DNA from: an uncultured Porphyromonadaceae bacterium
GTDB lineage: Bacteria > Bacteroidota > Bacteroidia > Bacteroidales > Muribaculaceae
NCBI GenBank assembly: GCA_947177145.1
Contig: CAMWTL010000002.1
Coordinates: forward strand, 1-42,167
Reading direction: 5' to 3'
Length of the DNA: 42,167 nucleotides
Shown: positions 1 through 7,396 of the stretch, piece by piece
Position numbering within the stretch: position 1 is the stretch's first letter
How the letters are laid out: every line of letters starts with the position of its first letter
The notes under the pieces: generated by a model
Told to the model about the DNA's origin: nothing
What the model saw: the letters and a program-made list of their open reading frames with translations, nothing else
The model's database searches: none
Position numbers and translations under genes: made by a program

Positions 1-1318
1 AGCCCATCATCTTGCACGCTATCGCCATCATGTTCTGGAAATGGATCTCCTTGTTCGGCTCGTGCTCCGACTCCGTGTCCGCAAACAGGCTACGAAGACG
101 CTCCATGAACGCCTCCGGCCTACCCTCGTTGACATCGCTCACAAACTTGGTGAGGCTGAACGTGTAGCTGCCTCCGTACCCACGGAAGAAATAATTGGCA
201 AGGCAGTCCCAGAACCCCCTGTATACCTCCCGGTTGGGGAAGCCAAGGGTATAGCATCGCGTCGCGGTGTCATAATCCTTGATGGTCAGGTAGCCCGACT
301 GGTACAGCAACGGAACGAAGTCACGACTTATATCCGAGATGTCGCTCAGCTGCTCAGGGGTACGCTGTTCCCCCTCGAGGTTCGAGAGGAGGAACATATG
401 ACGTTTGACGAGATTGATGAGGTAGGAGGAGGAGCCGCTCAAAAACCAATAGAAACCCGTCTCCTCGGAATCGAATGCATTCAGCACACTGAAGGGATTG
501 TAGATGTATTCTCCCCGGGAAGCAAAATGGTAGCCGTCATACAAGCTCTTGAACTCTCCCCACGTCTCATCCACGCCAAGACCGTTCTCCTCGGAGAACT
601 CCTCAACCGACTTGACGAAATCACGGCGGAACTCGCTCTCGCTGATACCGCACAACGCATTGTACTTGGGCAGAAGTGAAATATCCTTGAGGTTGTTCAT
701 ACCGCTGAATATCGAAACCTTCCCGAACTTCGTGACCCCCGTGATCATCACGAATTTGATGTACTCGTCACTCGCCTTCATCACCGAGTAGAAACCACGA
801 AGCTCCGCCTTGATATCCTCGTGCAACTCCTCATCATGCAGACAGTCGAGCAGCGGCTTGTCATACTCATCTATCAGGATCACAACCCTTTTGTTGTAAC
901 GCCTGTATATCTCCCTTATCAGTTCCATGAATCTGTCGGCGATGCTCTCTCCCGTAGAGCATATGGAGTAATCCTGCTCGATGTTCTTGAGACAGCGGTT
1001 GAGTCTTATCCGCACACGGTCAAGATGGTTGTAGTTCTCTCCGCTGAGGTCAAAACGGAATACGGGATAAGTATCCCAATCAGTTTCCAGTTCAGATATG
1101 GCAAGACCTTTGAAAAGCTCGCGCTTTCCCTTGAAGTAAGCCTCCAAAGTTGACATCAGCAGACTTTTACCGAAGCGACGCGGACGACTCAAAAAAACAT
1201 ATTTCTTATCCTTTACCAGCTCATAAATCAACGCAGTTTTATCGACATAAAGATAGTCCTCAGTGATTATCTCTGAGAAAGTCTGTATGCCTACCGGATA
1301 TTTGATTGTCTTTGCCAT
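1..1318 (-). CDS. AAA-ATPase-like / PD-(D/E)XK nuclease-like protein, 3' end outside window
   Basis: The reverse-strand frame opens at an ATG at 1318 and stays open to the window edge (439 codons), so the C-terminus is missing. The N-terminus begins MAKTIKYPVGIQTFSEI, followed by YVDKT and a Walker-A-like RPRRFGKS at about residues 45-52. A Walker-B-like VVILIDEYDKPL comes later, and the last visible residues (IHFQNMMAIACKMMG) resemble the start of a PDDEXK_9 domain. This is the common Bacteroidota family with an AAA-ATPase-like domain (PF09820) plus a PDDEXK_9 domain (PF08011), usually a little over 500 residues. The cellular role of the family is not established; links to mobile elements or DNA processing are speculation. 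A TAnnTTTG box lies about 30 nt upstream, so it is probably a single-gene unit. Confidence 0.85.
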   Translation of the reverse strand, partial: MAKTIKYPVGIQTFSEIITEDYLYVDKTALIYELVKDKKYVFLSRPRRFGKSLLMSTLEAYFKGKRELFKGLAISELETDWDTYPVFRFDLSGENYNHLDRVRIRLNRCLKNIEQDYSICSTGESIADRFMELIREIYRRYNKRVVILIDEYDKPLLDCLHDEELHEDIKAELRGFYSVMKASDEYIKFVMITGVTKFGKVSIFSGMNNLKDISLLPKYNALCGISESEFRRDFVKSVEEFSEENGLGVDETWGEFKSLYDGYHFASRGEYIYNPFSVLNAFDSEETGFYWFLSGSSSYLINLVKRHMFLLSNLEGEQRTPEQLSDISDISRDFVPLLYQSGYLTIKDYDTATRCYTLGFPNREVYRGFWDCLANYFFRGYGGSYTFSLTKFVSDVNEGRPEAFMERLRSLFADTESEHEPNKEIHFQNMMAIACKMMG

Positions 1319-1347
1319 AGGCCTAACGTCGCTTTTGGTTTCACCTA

Positions 1348-1355
1348 CAAATGTA
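1348..1355 (-). promoter_or_regulatory. Candidate -7 box for the AAA-ATPase-like gene
   Basis: On the minus strand this reads TACATTTG, matching the Bacteroidota -7 consensus TAnnTTTG, with the ATG about 30 nt downstream. No convincing -33 TTTG was found at 19-20 bp, so the call rests on one box. Confidence 0.4.
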
Positions 1356-1498
1356 ACTAAAAATTACGAGATTCCTGTAACGCTACATAAAGAATCCTCT
1401 TTTGGCTGCCCTTTTTACCAGATTTATTTCTGACGCAAAAACAATTGGCACATTAATTTTATTGATCAAGACCATAAAAAATCACCACGACCATTTAA

Positions 1499-1837
1499 TC
1501 AAGCTTTTAAATAAGCTTCAATTTCTTCTTTCAATAGTGGCATATGGTTTATGACAATCGCCCATAAAATATCAGGTTTCAATGAATCATATGCATGAAT
1601 TACATAATTCCGTGTATCCACAACCTTACGAGAAGCTGTTATTGGAAGATTTGGATTAATTTTAAGAGCCCGATTCATGGCCTCACCCATTATTTCGATA
1701 TTTCTTTCAACTCCTCTTCTAAATAGAGTATCGTTACAAAAAGTTTCATACTTTTTGGGTCTATTCTCCATAAAAGACTCGATTTCCAAAATAGAACAGA
1801 GGATATCAGAAAGATATTTTTTCAACTTTTTATCCAT
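1499..1837 (-). CDS. hepT: HepT-like HEPN toxin (DUF86)
   Basis: This small helical protein of 112 residues carries RNYVIHAY at residues 76-83, the R-x4-H-x-Y signature of HEPN RNases of the HepT/DUF86 family. In characterised MntA-HepT systems the Arg and His are needed for RNA cleavage, and the Tyr is the residue the antitoxin AMPylates. The preceding RRGVERNIEIMGEA segment is also typical of DUF86. The gene overlaps the end of the upstream nucleotidyltransferase by 8 nt, so translation is probably coupled. The sequence is much richer in A+T than the PUL next to it, as is common for mobile toxin-antitoxin modules. Family assignment is firm; toxin activity is inferred. Confidence 0.85.
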   Translation of the reverse strand: MDKKLKKYLSDILCSILEIESFMENRPKKYETFCNDTLFRRGVERNIEIMGEAMNRALKINPNLPITASRKVVDTRNYVIHAYDSLKPDILWAIVINHMPLLKEEIEAYLKA

Positions 1838-2132
1838 ATATTAAATACTTTGTTTCCTCTATCTCCTCTTTAAAATATGGATTCTTTATTGTAGTTTCAT
1901 CCACAAGGTCCACATCTCTTTTAAATAAATTCCTAAGAGCATGATAAAGATCAAAATAGTTATCAGCATAATTATGGTAATCAATCTCAGAATTGAAATC
2001 TACCAATATGTCCACATCGCTTTCATCGTTAAATCGCGGTGTAAGAATCGATCCGAAAGCATATAATCTTTTCACTTTATACTCCTTGCACAAAGCAATC
2101 AATTTTTGAAGATTATCATTTATCAGATTCAT
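1830..2132 (-). CDS. mntA: MntA-like minimal nucleotidyltransferase antitoxin
   Basis: This is a 100-residue protein from the ATG at 2132. A further in-frame ATG at 2159 would add nine hydrophobic residues not expected in this family, so the shorter form is preferred. GS at residues 27-28 followed after ten residues by D39-V40-D41 gives the GSx10DxD active-site motif of MNT-type nucleotidyltransferases; DVDLVD (residues 73-78) supplies the third carboxylate. In MntA-HepT systems this enzyme transfers AMP to the HEPN toxin and silences it. It lies directly upstream of and overlaps hepT. The composition is A+T-rich, which suggests acquisition separate from its neighbours. Confidence 0.85.
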   Translation of the reverse strand: MNLINDNLQKLIALCKEYKVKRLYAFGSILTPRFNDESDVDILVDFNSEIDYHNYADNYFDLYHALRNLFKRDVDLVDETTIKNPYFKEEIEETKYLIYG

Positions 2133-2135
2133 AAC

Positions 2136-2143
2136 CAAATATA
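2136..2143 (-). promoter_or_regulatory. Candidate -7 box of the mntA-hepT module
   Basis: The minus strand reads TATATTTG (TAnnTTTG). It ends only three nucleotides before the chosen mntA ATG, so transcription from it would give a nearly leaderless mRNA. A -33 element at normal spacing is weak. It could be a chance match in A+T-rich DNA. Confidence 0.3.
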
Positions 2144-2280
2144 AGATTAGTAAGCACAAATTTAGACAATTTTTTGCAATTTACATTTAAGCTGATTAAA
2201 GAATTTTATTTAGCATAGGATTTAATTATGAATTGATTGAATTCACCTAACGCTTCAATACGGTTGCGCCCATAATTATT

Positions 2281-2311
2281 AAAGGGAGGAGCCGGATTGG
2301 CTCCTCCCTTT
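2281..2311 (-). terminator. Hairpin terminator after the CBM-like repeat protein gene
   Basis: A perfect 13-bp inverted repeat (arms 2281-2293 and 2299-2311, loop GGATT) rich in G and C lies about 78 nt downstream of the stop at 2389. On the minus strand it is followed by a short T/A-rich run (TTTAATAATTAT). This is a typical intrinsic terminator shape. Confidence 0.8.
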
Positions 2312-2388
2312 TGGATGGTTAGAATCAATATGATTCTTGAAGTATTTACTTTTTGAAAGTTACTTCTTGATTAAAAGCTATAGGCTGA

Positions 2389-4584
2389 TTAGAGAGCGAC
2401 TTTCTTGCCGTTTACGATGTAGATACCCTTCTTGAGAGTATTGAGCTGAGAAGCGTCGTCAGTGTCAAGAACCTTTACACCGAGGAGGTTGTAAACCACG
2501 ATGCGGCTGCTTTCAACACCAGGAGCAACAGGAGCTACCTCGATTTCCTCAACAGCAGTTGTGCCGGCTTCGAGAAGAGCCTCAACCTTAACGTTGTTGA
2601 TGTAGAATGTACCGGCTTCCTCAGAAGTTGAGAGGTTGAATGCGATAGCCTTGCAACCGTCTGCACCAGCCTGATCAGCAGTGATTGTTACCTCTTTCTC
2701 AATTGACTGCCATTCGGGTTTAGCCTCAAGGTTGCCAAGCATATCCCAGTAATGATAGCTACCAGGTGCGCCGTGAGCCTGAGTCTGAACGGTACGATCA
2801 TTAGAGCTGTAGTAGTCAAAGCTTACCTTGATCTTAGTACCCTCTTCGAGAGCCTGATTGAACTCAATGAACATCTGAGAAGTCCAGTCTTCGATACCTT
2901 CGGTCTTAGCTACGATAGGAGCCTCGAATACCTTGCCTTCACCTGCAGGATTGTCAACAACAGCTGCTTCGCTATCGTTGCCGTCAACACGTGCGAGAAC
3001 GTTTACACTTGAGCCATCATTTGCATTACCGTTAGTAATGATTGACTGCCATTCAAGAACGGGCTCTTCACCTGATACGAGAACCTGCTCACCTCTTTCT
3101 ATTGTGATGTGGTTCATGTAGAAGATGCTCTCAGGCTTACCCTCATTGTCTTCCTTAGTGCAAAGGTTGAATGCGATACAACCCTGTGCGTCATGGCTTC
3201 CTACCATTTCTTCGTCGATTACCACTTCTGCCGTGAAAGTCTGCCATTCAGGTTTAGCTGTAAATGTACCGATGAAGTGCCAGAGGATATAGTCACCGGG
3301 AGAGTAATGAGACTGGGTATCAACGCGACGTTCTACTGTAGAATAATAGTCGAACTTAACCTTCATAATATCACCTACCTTGAACATATTGTCAGGATAC
3401 TGTACGAAGAACTGAACATGGTGGTCGGGGATAGGATCTTCCTCACCTTCAGCAACGAGTGGGTGTGCAGGCACATCAGCGTAGAATACCTTACCTTCAC
3501 CGTCAGGATTATCACAAACAGGAGCTATAGCATCTGTCCAAGCACCAACTTCGCCTGTACGACTCCAAACATAATCAGATTCGCCATTATCACCTGTCAA
3601 GTCGTCAATTGCCATTGACCATTCAGTCTTATAAACAGGTTCCGGTTCGGGTTCGGGCTCTACGAAATAAACCAGCTTCACCCATTCAACCTCGATAGTG
3701 CCAGCGAAATCATCCTCAGGGCTGAACATTACAAAGCAGTTCTCAGGAATTAAACCGGTTTCATCATCAACAGGAGCGTTGCCAAGTCGGATTACGACCT
3801 CATTCCAAACATCATAACCAAGGAATGAACCATCAACCATAGCACCCCAGTCGCCAAGAGAAACACCTACCTCAACATCGGCAGACGCTTTAACTTTTGC
3901 AATAACACCGTAGTCTAATTCCGGCTCGAGTTTGAGACCTTCCATAACGTTGAAAACGTCATCACCGGTAGCTACAAGAACACCATCAACGAGTTCTGCA
4001 CTGGCACCGTCATAATCATAGGAACCAAGAGTAGAGAAGTTGACTTCAGATACATCCTGAGCATTGTCAAGAGAAATCGGCATAAGAGGAGTAGACTCAG
4101 GCTCACAATGACCCTTGCTGATCACTACCCATGCGATATTGAGTTCTCCATCATAACCACCTGGCTGGAACATGAAATCCAAAGGATTGTTAGCTGTTCT
4201 GGTAGTCATTGTGCATGAGCTGGCAGCCCATTTTTCATCATAAGTGATTTTGTTAGACTGATCGTCATCTGCCAATCCAAAGAAATCATCACCACTCCAG
4301 TTACCTACAGCAAAGGCAGTAGCACCTTTTTTGCTTGCCTTAATAGCCATAGTAATTGTGTAGTCAGTCTCCGGCTCCAACTGAGCTTCAGCAGCTTTAA
4401 ACTGCCACCAACCACTACCTGAAGCATTCAGGCACTGATTTTCCATTGTCAGAGTAACACCATCAGGTACACCCCAAGGATACTCTCTCATTTTGGTAAA
4501 GTCGTATGTAGCGACTACCTCTTGAGCGCAAGCCACTCCTGCCATTGAAGCAAGAGCAAGCATCGAAAGAAAAAATTTCTTCAT
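2389..4584 (-). CDS. Secreted multi-domain CBM-like repeat protein with T9SS sorting domain
   Basis: The 731-residue protein starts with a signal peptide ending ACA|QE near residue 20, with no lipobox. Four beta-sandwich-like units follow. Units 1 and 2 (about 22-160 and 170-305) resemble each other, sharing LEPE-x-DY, KAS and G-x-W segments. An EPEPEPEP linker spans 309-316. Units 3 and 4 (about 318-498 and 508-670) form a second pair sharing GEGKVF, FDYYS, TQ-H-PG, KPEWQ and AFNL, as in CBM4_9-type xylan-binding folds. The C-terminus (about 692-731, ending KGIYIVNGKKVAL) is a type A sorting domain of the type IX secretion system. No catalytic domain is visible. Its promoter carries the same phased repeats as the xylan operon, so a role as an exported xylan-binding protein is inferred; binding is unproven. 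Confidence 0.75.
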   Translation of the reverse strand: MKKFFLSMLALASMAGVACAQEVVATYDFTKMREYPWGVPDGVTLTMENQCLNASGSGWWQFKAAEAQLEPETDYTITMAIKASKKGATAFAVGNWSGDDFFGLADDDQSNKITYDEKWAASSCTMTTRTANNPLDFMFQPGGYDGELNIAWVVISKGHCEPESTPLMPISLDNAQDVSEVNFSTLGSYDYDGASAELVDGVLVATGDDVFNVMEGLKLEPELDYGVIAKVKASADVEVGVSLGDWGAMVDGSFLGYDVWNEVVIRLGNAPVDDETGLIPENCFVMFSPEDDFAGTIEVEWVKLVYFVEPEPEPEPVYKTEWSMAIDDLTGDNGESDYVWSRTGEVGAWTDAIAPVCDNPDGEGKVFYADVPAHPLVAEGEEDPIPDHHVQFFVQYPDNMFKVGDIMKVKFDYYSTVERRVDTQSHYSPGDYILWHFIGTFTAKPEWQTFTAEVVIDEEMVGSHDAQGCIAFNLCTKEDNEGKPESIFYMNHITIERGEQVLVSGEEPVLEWQSIITNGNANDGSSVNVLARVDGNDSEAAVVDNPAGEGKVFEAPIVAKTEGIEDWTSQMFIEFNQALEEGTKIKVSFDYYSSNDRTVQTQAHGAPGSYHYWDMLGNLEAKPEWQSIEKEVTITADQAGADGCKAIAFNLSTSEEAGTFYINNVKVEALLEAGTTAVEEIEVAPVAPGVESSRIVVYNLLGVKVLDTDDASQLNTLKKGIYIVNGKKVAL

Positions 4585-4650
4585 GCGTTTAGAATTTGAT
4601 TAATAATTATGGTTAACTAAAAAATTGTCTTGACTTAGATATTTACTCCG

Positions 4651-4681
4651 CAAAATTAGTATTTAATATACTGCCCCCCAA
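4651..4681 (-). promoter_or_regulatory. Promoter of the CBM-like repeat protein gene
   Basis: A -33 TTG (4679-4681) and a -7 TAATTTTG (4651-4658) are separated by 20 nt on the minus strand, matching the Bacteroidota sigma-ABfr consensus. The start codon at 4584 lies about 66 nt downstream, leaving a leader of roughly 60 nt. Confidence 0.8.
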
Positions 4682-4710
4682 TTATATAAATGCTCAATAC
4701 ATACTTAATC

Positions 4711-4758
4711 GTAACAACCCACAAAAAAAGTGTAACAATGGCGTTCAGATTCGTAACA
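4711..4758 (-). promoter_or_regulatory. Three 21-bp-phased TGTTAC repeats (candidate HTCS operator)
   Basis: On the minus strand three TGTTAC cores lie at 4753-4758, 4732-4737 and 4711-4716, each exactly 21 bp apart and in the same orientation. The outer two continue as GAAT and GATT, the middle one as ACTT. The promoter-proximal core is 52 nt upstream of the -7 box. The same array precedes the xylan operon at identical distance. AraC-family activators often bind direct-repeat half-sites about two helical turns apart, so this is a likely target of the HTCS output domain. Confidence 0.7.
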
Positions 4759-4822
4759 TAAAAATGCAACATCGGAGTTAAGCATCTATCAATCAATCTA
4801 TTCATAAAATTTATATAAATTT

Positions 4823-4876
4823 ATAAAAGTTTAGGAGGACATACCCGTTGACGGGTATGTCCTCCTAAACTTTTAT
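4823..4876 (-). terminator. Perfect 25-bp hairpin downstream of GH10
   Basis: The arms 4823-4847 and 4852-4876 are perfect reverse complements around a TTGA loop. The stem has a G/C-rich core (ACATACCCG by the loop) and A/T-rich outer ends that supply a U-tract in either direction. It lies 61 nt past the GH10 stop and separates the xylan operon from the next promoter. It is most simply a strong terminator; an unusually long perfect stem could also protect an upstream mRNA 3' end. Confidence 0.8.
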
Positions 4877-4891
4877 GATATGGAATTGCTT

Positions 4892-4926
4892 CGGAAGGCG
4901 ATTCGGAAATCGCCTATCCATACGCG
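4892..4926 (+). repeat. Dispersed ~35-bp intergenic repeat, copy A
   Basis: This segment (core ATTCGGAAATCGCCTATCC) matches 33632-33665 with only a few differences in the same orientation. It contains its own small palindrome, AGGCGATT and AATCGCCT around CGGA. It sits between the GH10 stop and the 25-bp hairpin. Confidence 0.6.
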
Positions 4927-4937
4927 ATAGTCATATA

Positions 4938-6209
4938 TTATTTGCCGGCGAGTGCCTCACAGAAGCTGGCATATGCAGGTTTGCGCTCAAAGCCTGTACC
5001 GGCAGCTGCGTTATACTCTGTCCAAAGACCGATGGGGCAATTGGCACGCCAGCCACTCTTGGCATTGGCATCAGTCTGTGCCCACTGGCAGATACCATAC
5101 TGCTGGGCTACGGGGATAATCTCAAAATACTTCGAGATAATGAACTTGTAGTAGTCACCCATTGCCTTATGCTGCTCCAAGGTTACATCAGCTGTTGCAA
5201 TGGACTGTCCCTCGGCATCATCGATACCCATATCAAGCTCTGTGATTCTTATAAGCTTGCCGGAAGCTGCCAAGGTATTGAGCATCTTTACTACGGCATC
5301 CTCGCGACGTTTCTGCTCGGTAGGATTACAGCTATAGCTGACGTGCATCTGGCTACCGATACCGTCAATCTTGGTGACACCGTCGGACTCCCACTTCTTA
5401 ATCCACTCAACGAGCTTGTCAGTCTTGAGGGTATTGTTGTAGGCTGCCTCAAGGTTATAGTCGTTTATGAAGAGCTTCAGATCAGATGCAACGGCACCCT
5501 CCTGCTCCGCATAGTGCTGACGAGCATACTTCACGACGTTACGCACGAAGTTCTCTCCAAGATAATCAGCCCAGTAGAAAGCACCCTTATCAGGAATGCT
5601 CTCAGTGGTTCTGAGTACACCATCATCCAAGATACACTCGTTAACAGCATCCCAAGCCTTCACATAGCCTCTGGTGGCATCCATCATACCGCCAATCCAG
5701 CGATCGAGTTCAGCGTCAATAATGGCATACTGCTTCTCGGCAACTGTACCCTCCTCATCATCCTCAAGGTCTGCCAAGAGGCTGTTGAGATAGTTGGTGT
5801 TCTGCTGTGCATGCCAGCAAAGAGTGTGACCGTAAATCGACATCTCAGCAGCTTCGGCAGTTTCAACAAATTTCTCAACAGTTGAGAAATCCATAGTGCC
5901 GTCGTCCTGCACTACGGAGGCATACTTCATCTCGTTGCCGGCAGTCATCTGATCGAAATTACTGTTAGTAACGCGGTAGATGAGACCTTTGGCGTTATAG
6001 TCGCCGGCACCCACACCTGTTCCTAAGAGGAAACCGGGATGAGCTGCACGGTCAATATAGCTCTTCAGCGGGGCGTAATCGTTGAGATACTCGTAATCTA
6101 TGATGCTCTGAGGCTTCTCCACAGGATAGTAATCGACAGTAGTGTCGGCACATCCCGTCAGTATCAAGCCGATGGCTCCAAGAGCGGCTATTTTGATATA
6201 GTTTTTCAT
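4938..6209 (-). CDS. xyn10C: GH10 endo-beta-1,4-xylanase lipoprotein
   Basis: A 423-residue lipoprotein with lipobox LTGC (lipidated Cys20) and acidic residues after it (CADTTVD), consistent with surface export. The GH10 landmarks are TAGNEMKY (near 89-96), GHTLCWH (near 127-133), WDAVNE with acid/base E191, and RITELD with nucleophile E324. It should cleave the beta-1,4-xylan backbone at the cell surface. It is the last gene of the xus-like operon, 75 nt after the preceding lipoprotein gene, with a 9-bp stem-loop in the gap. The Xyn10C enzymes of Prevotella and Bacteroides xylan loci typically carry CBM modules inserted in the catalytic domain; this one is compact and shows no insert. The symbol is by position and family. 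Confidence 0.93.
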   Translation of the reverse strand: MKNYIKIAALGAIGLILTGCADTTVDYYPVEKPQSIIDYEYLNDYAPLKSYIDRAAHPGFLLGTGVGAGDYNAKGLIYRVTNSNFDQMTAGNEMKYASVVQDDGTMDFSTVEKFVETAEAAEMSIYGHTLCWHAQQNTNYLNSLLADLEDDEEGTVAEKQYAIIDAELDRWIGGMMDATRGYVKAWDAVNECILDDGVLRTTESIPDKGAFYWADYLGENFVRNVVKYARQHYAEQEGAVASDLKLFINDYNLEAAYNNTLKTDKLVEWIKKWESDGVTKIDGIGSQMHVSYSCNPTEQKRREDAVVKMLNTLAASGKLIRITELDMGIDDAEGQSIATADVTLEQHKAMGDYYKFIISKYFEIIPVAQQYGICQWAQTDANAKSGWRANCPIGLWTEYNAAAGTGFERKPAYASFCEALAGK

Positions 6210-6232
6210 TGTCGTTTCAGTGATTTGTCGGT

Positions 6233-6272
6233 ATCAGACGGATCGTATCCGAAGGGGAAAGACCCGTCTGAT
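6233..6272 (-). other. Intra-operon stem-loop upstream of GH10
   Basis: ATCAGACGG (6233-6241) pairs perfectly with CCGTCTGAT (6264-6272) across a 22-nt loop in the gap between the SusE-like gene and GH10. It has no U-tract on the downstream side, so mRNA stabilisation or processing is more likely than termination. Function is inferred. Confidence 0.4.
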
Positions 6273-6284
6273 GCCGTAGTTTAG

Positions 6285-7358
6285 TTATTCAAGGACATAG
6301 TTAAACCACTCCTGTTTGTTCTGGCGGTCGCGGAGCACCATGCTTTCATCACACTTAAGCTCGTAGTAAGCCATAGTCTTCTTAGGCTCGTGAATCATAT
6401 ACTCGAAACGAAGAGTATAGTTCAGCTTCATAAGGTCGCGGTCTCTGTCGCCGAAAGCCTTAGGCTCACCATTTTCTTTCCATGTGCCTGAACCGGAAGC
6501 AGTAACACCGTCGGAAAGGGAAGTGATAGTGATGTTGCCGTCATCATGGATATCAAGAAGAAGGTCGCATACAATGTGTACCTCATCCTTCTTACCCTTC
6601 TTGTTGATGATAGGCATATCATACTCCTTAGTGTAGACAACCTGATTGAGGGCTTTTGTCTTCAGATAGCGCAGAGAAGCCTTCTCCCAGTACTGTACAT
6701 TGCGGTCATCAGTCTTGACTTCACCATTATCATCAATCACGTCGGTACCCTTGCTCAGCCAGCAACCGTCATATCTGTTCTTATACTTCACAGCATAAAG
6801 TGTGAAGTCTTTCGGCTGAACCGACCAGTCATCGGCATTGCGACGGTCAGGATTCTCGACACCATCTTTAGCCTTACCACTGAGAATTGAATCGGCGGAA
6901 TTAACCAAAAGAATAGGTAAAACATAGTTCACATCAATGCTCTTGGGATCGGCAAAGTAAGCATCGGTGAGCTGTACCTCAACTCCTCCTAACACATCCC
7001 CCTTCTTGATGACCATACGGTCAGTTGATAGGGAGTAATAAGACTCGGGAAGGGGCAATACAGGTTCGCCGTTCTCGAAATAGAGTCCGTCACAAAGCTC
7101 ATTGGCGACACGGAACGTTACCGAATGATCGGCACGGTTCTCGTTGACACCGCCAAGCACAGCCTTGATGTCGAACTTGTGGGCATTGTCCTTGGAATTG
7201 TCCACATCTGCCTCATAGCCGAGAGTGATTGTGCGGACAGGATTCGGGTAAGCAAACGAGATTGTCTGATACTCGAAATCGGGATAATCCACATCACTGT
7301 TGTGGCAACCAGCAAGGAGCACACCCAAGGCGAATATTGAGAAAATCGATTTTTTCAT
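6285..7358 (-). CDS. xusE: XusE-like surface glycan-binding lipoprotein (DUF1735-type)
   Basis: A 357-residue lipoprotein with lipobox LAGC (Cys18). The N-terminal part (about 20-180, with SFAYPNPVRTITLG, LPESYYSL and YVLPILL) looks like the DUF1735 immunoglobulin-like domain common in SusE-position lipoproteins. The C-terminal part (about 195-357), rich in beta strands and ending RDRQNKQEWFNYVLE, resembles the calycin-like domains that follow it. It lies between SusD2 and GH10, exactly where xusE lies in Prevotella bryantii and related xylan loci. A role as an outer-membrane xylan-binding protein follows from position and fold; no binding residues can be named. Confidence 0.78.
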   Translation of the reverse strand: MKKSIFSIFALGVLLAGCHNSDVDYPDFEYQTISFAYPNPVRTITLGYEADVDNSKDNAHKFDIKAVLGGVNENRADHSVTFRVANELCDGLYFENGEPVLPLPESYYSLSTDRMVIKKGDVLGGVEVQLTDAYFADPKSIDVNYVLPILLVNSADSILSGKAKDGVENPDRRNADDWSVQPKDFTLYAVKYKNRYDGCWLSKGTDVIDDNGEVKTDDRNVQYWEKASLRYLKTKALNQVVYTKEYDMPIINKKGKKDEVHIVCDLLLDIHDDGNITITSLSDGVTASGSGTWKENGEPKAFGDRDRDLMKLNYTLRFEYMIHEPKKTMAYYELKCDESMVLRDRQNKQEWFNYVLE

Positions 7359-7396
7359 TTTGTCTGTATGAATTTGTAGTTAAGAGAGAGCAAGAC

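Noticed and set aside
41-679. 212-codon plus-strand open frame near the window start
   Set aside because: It is the antisense shadow of the partial AAA-ATPase/PDDEXK gene, whose motifs are clear on the minus strand.
4875-5885. 336-codon plus-strand open frame opposite GH10
   Set aside because: It is antisense to a well-supported GH10 gene with catalytic motifs and encodes nothing recognisable.
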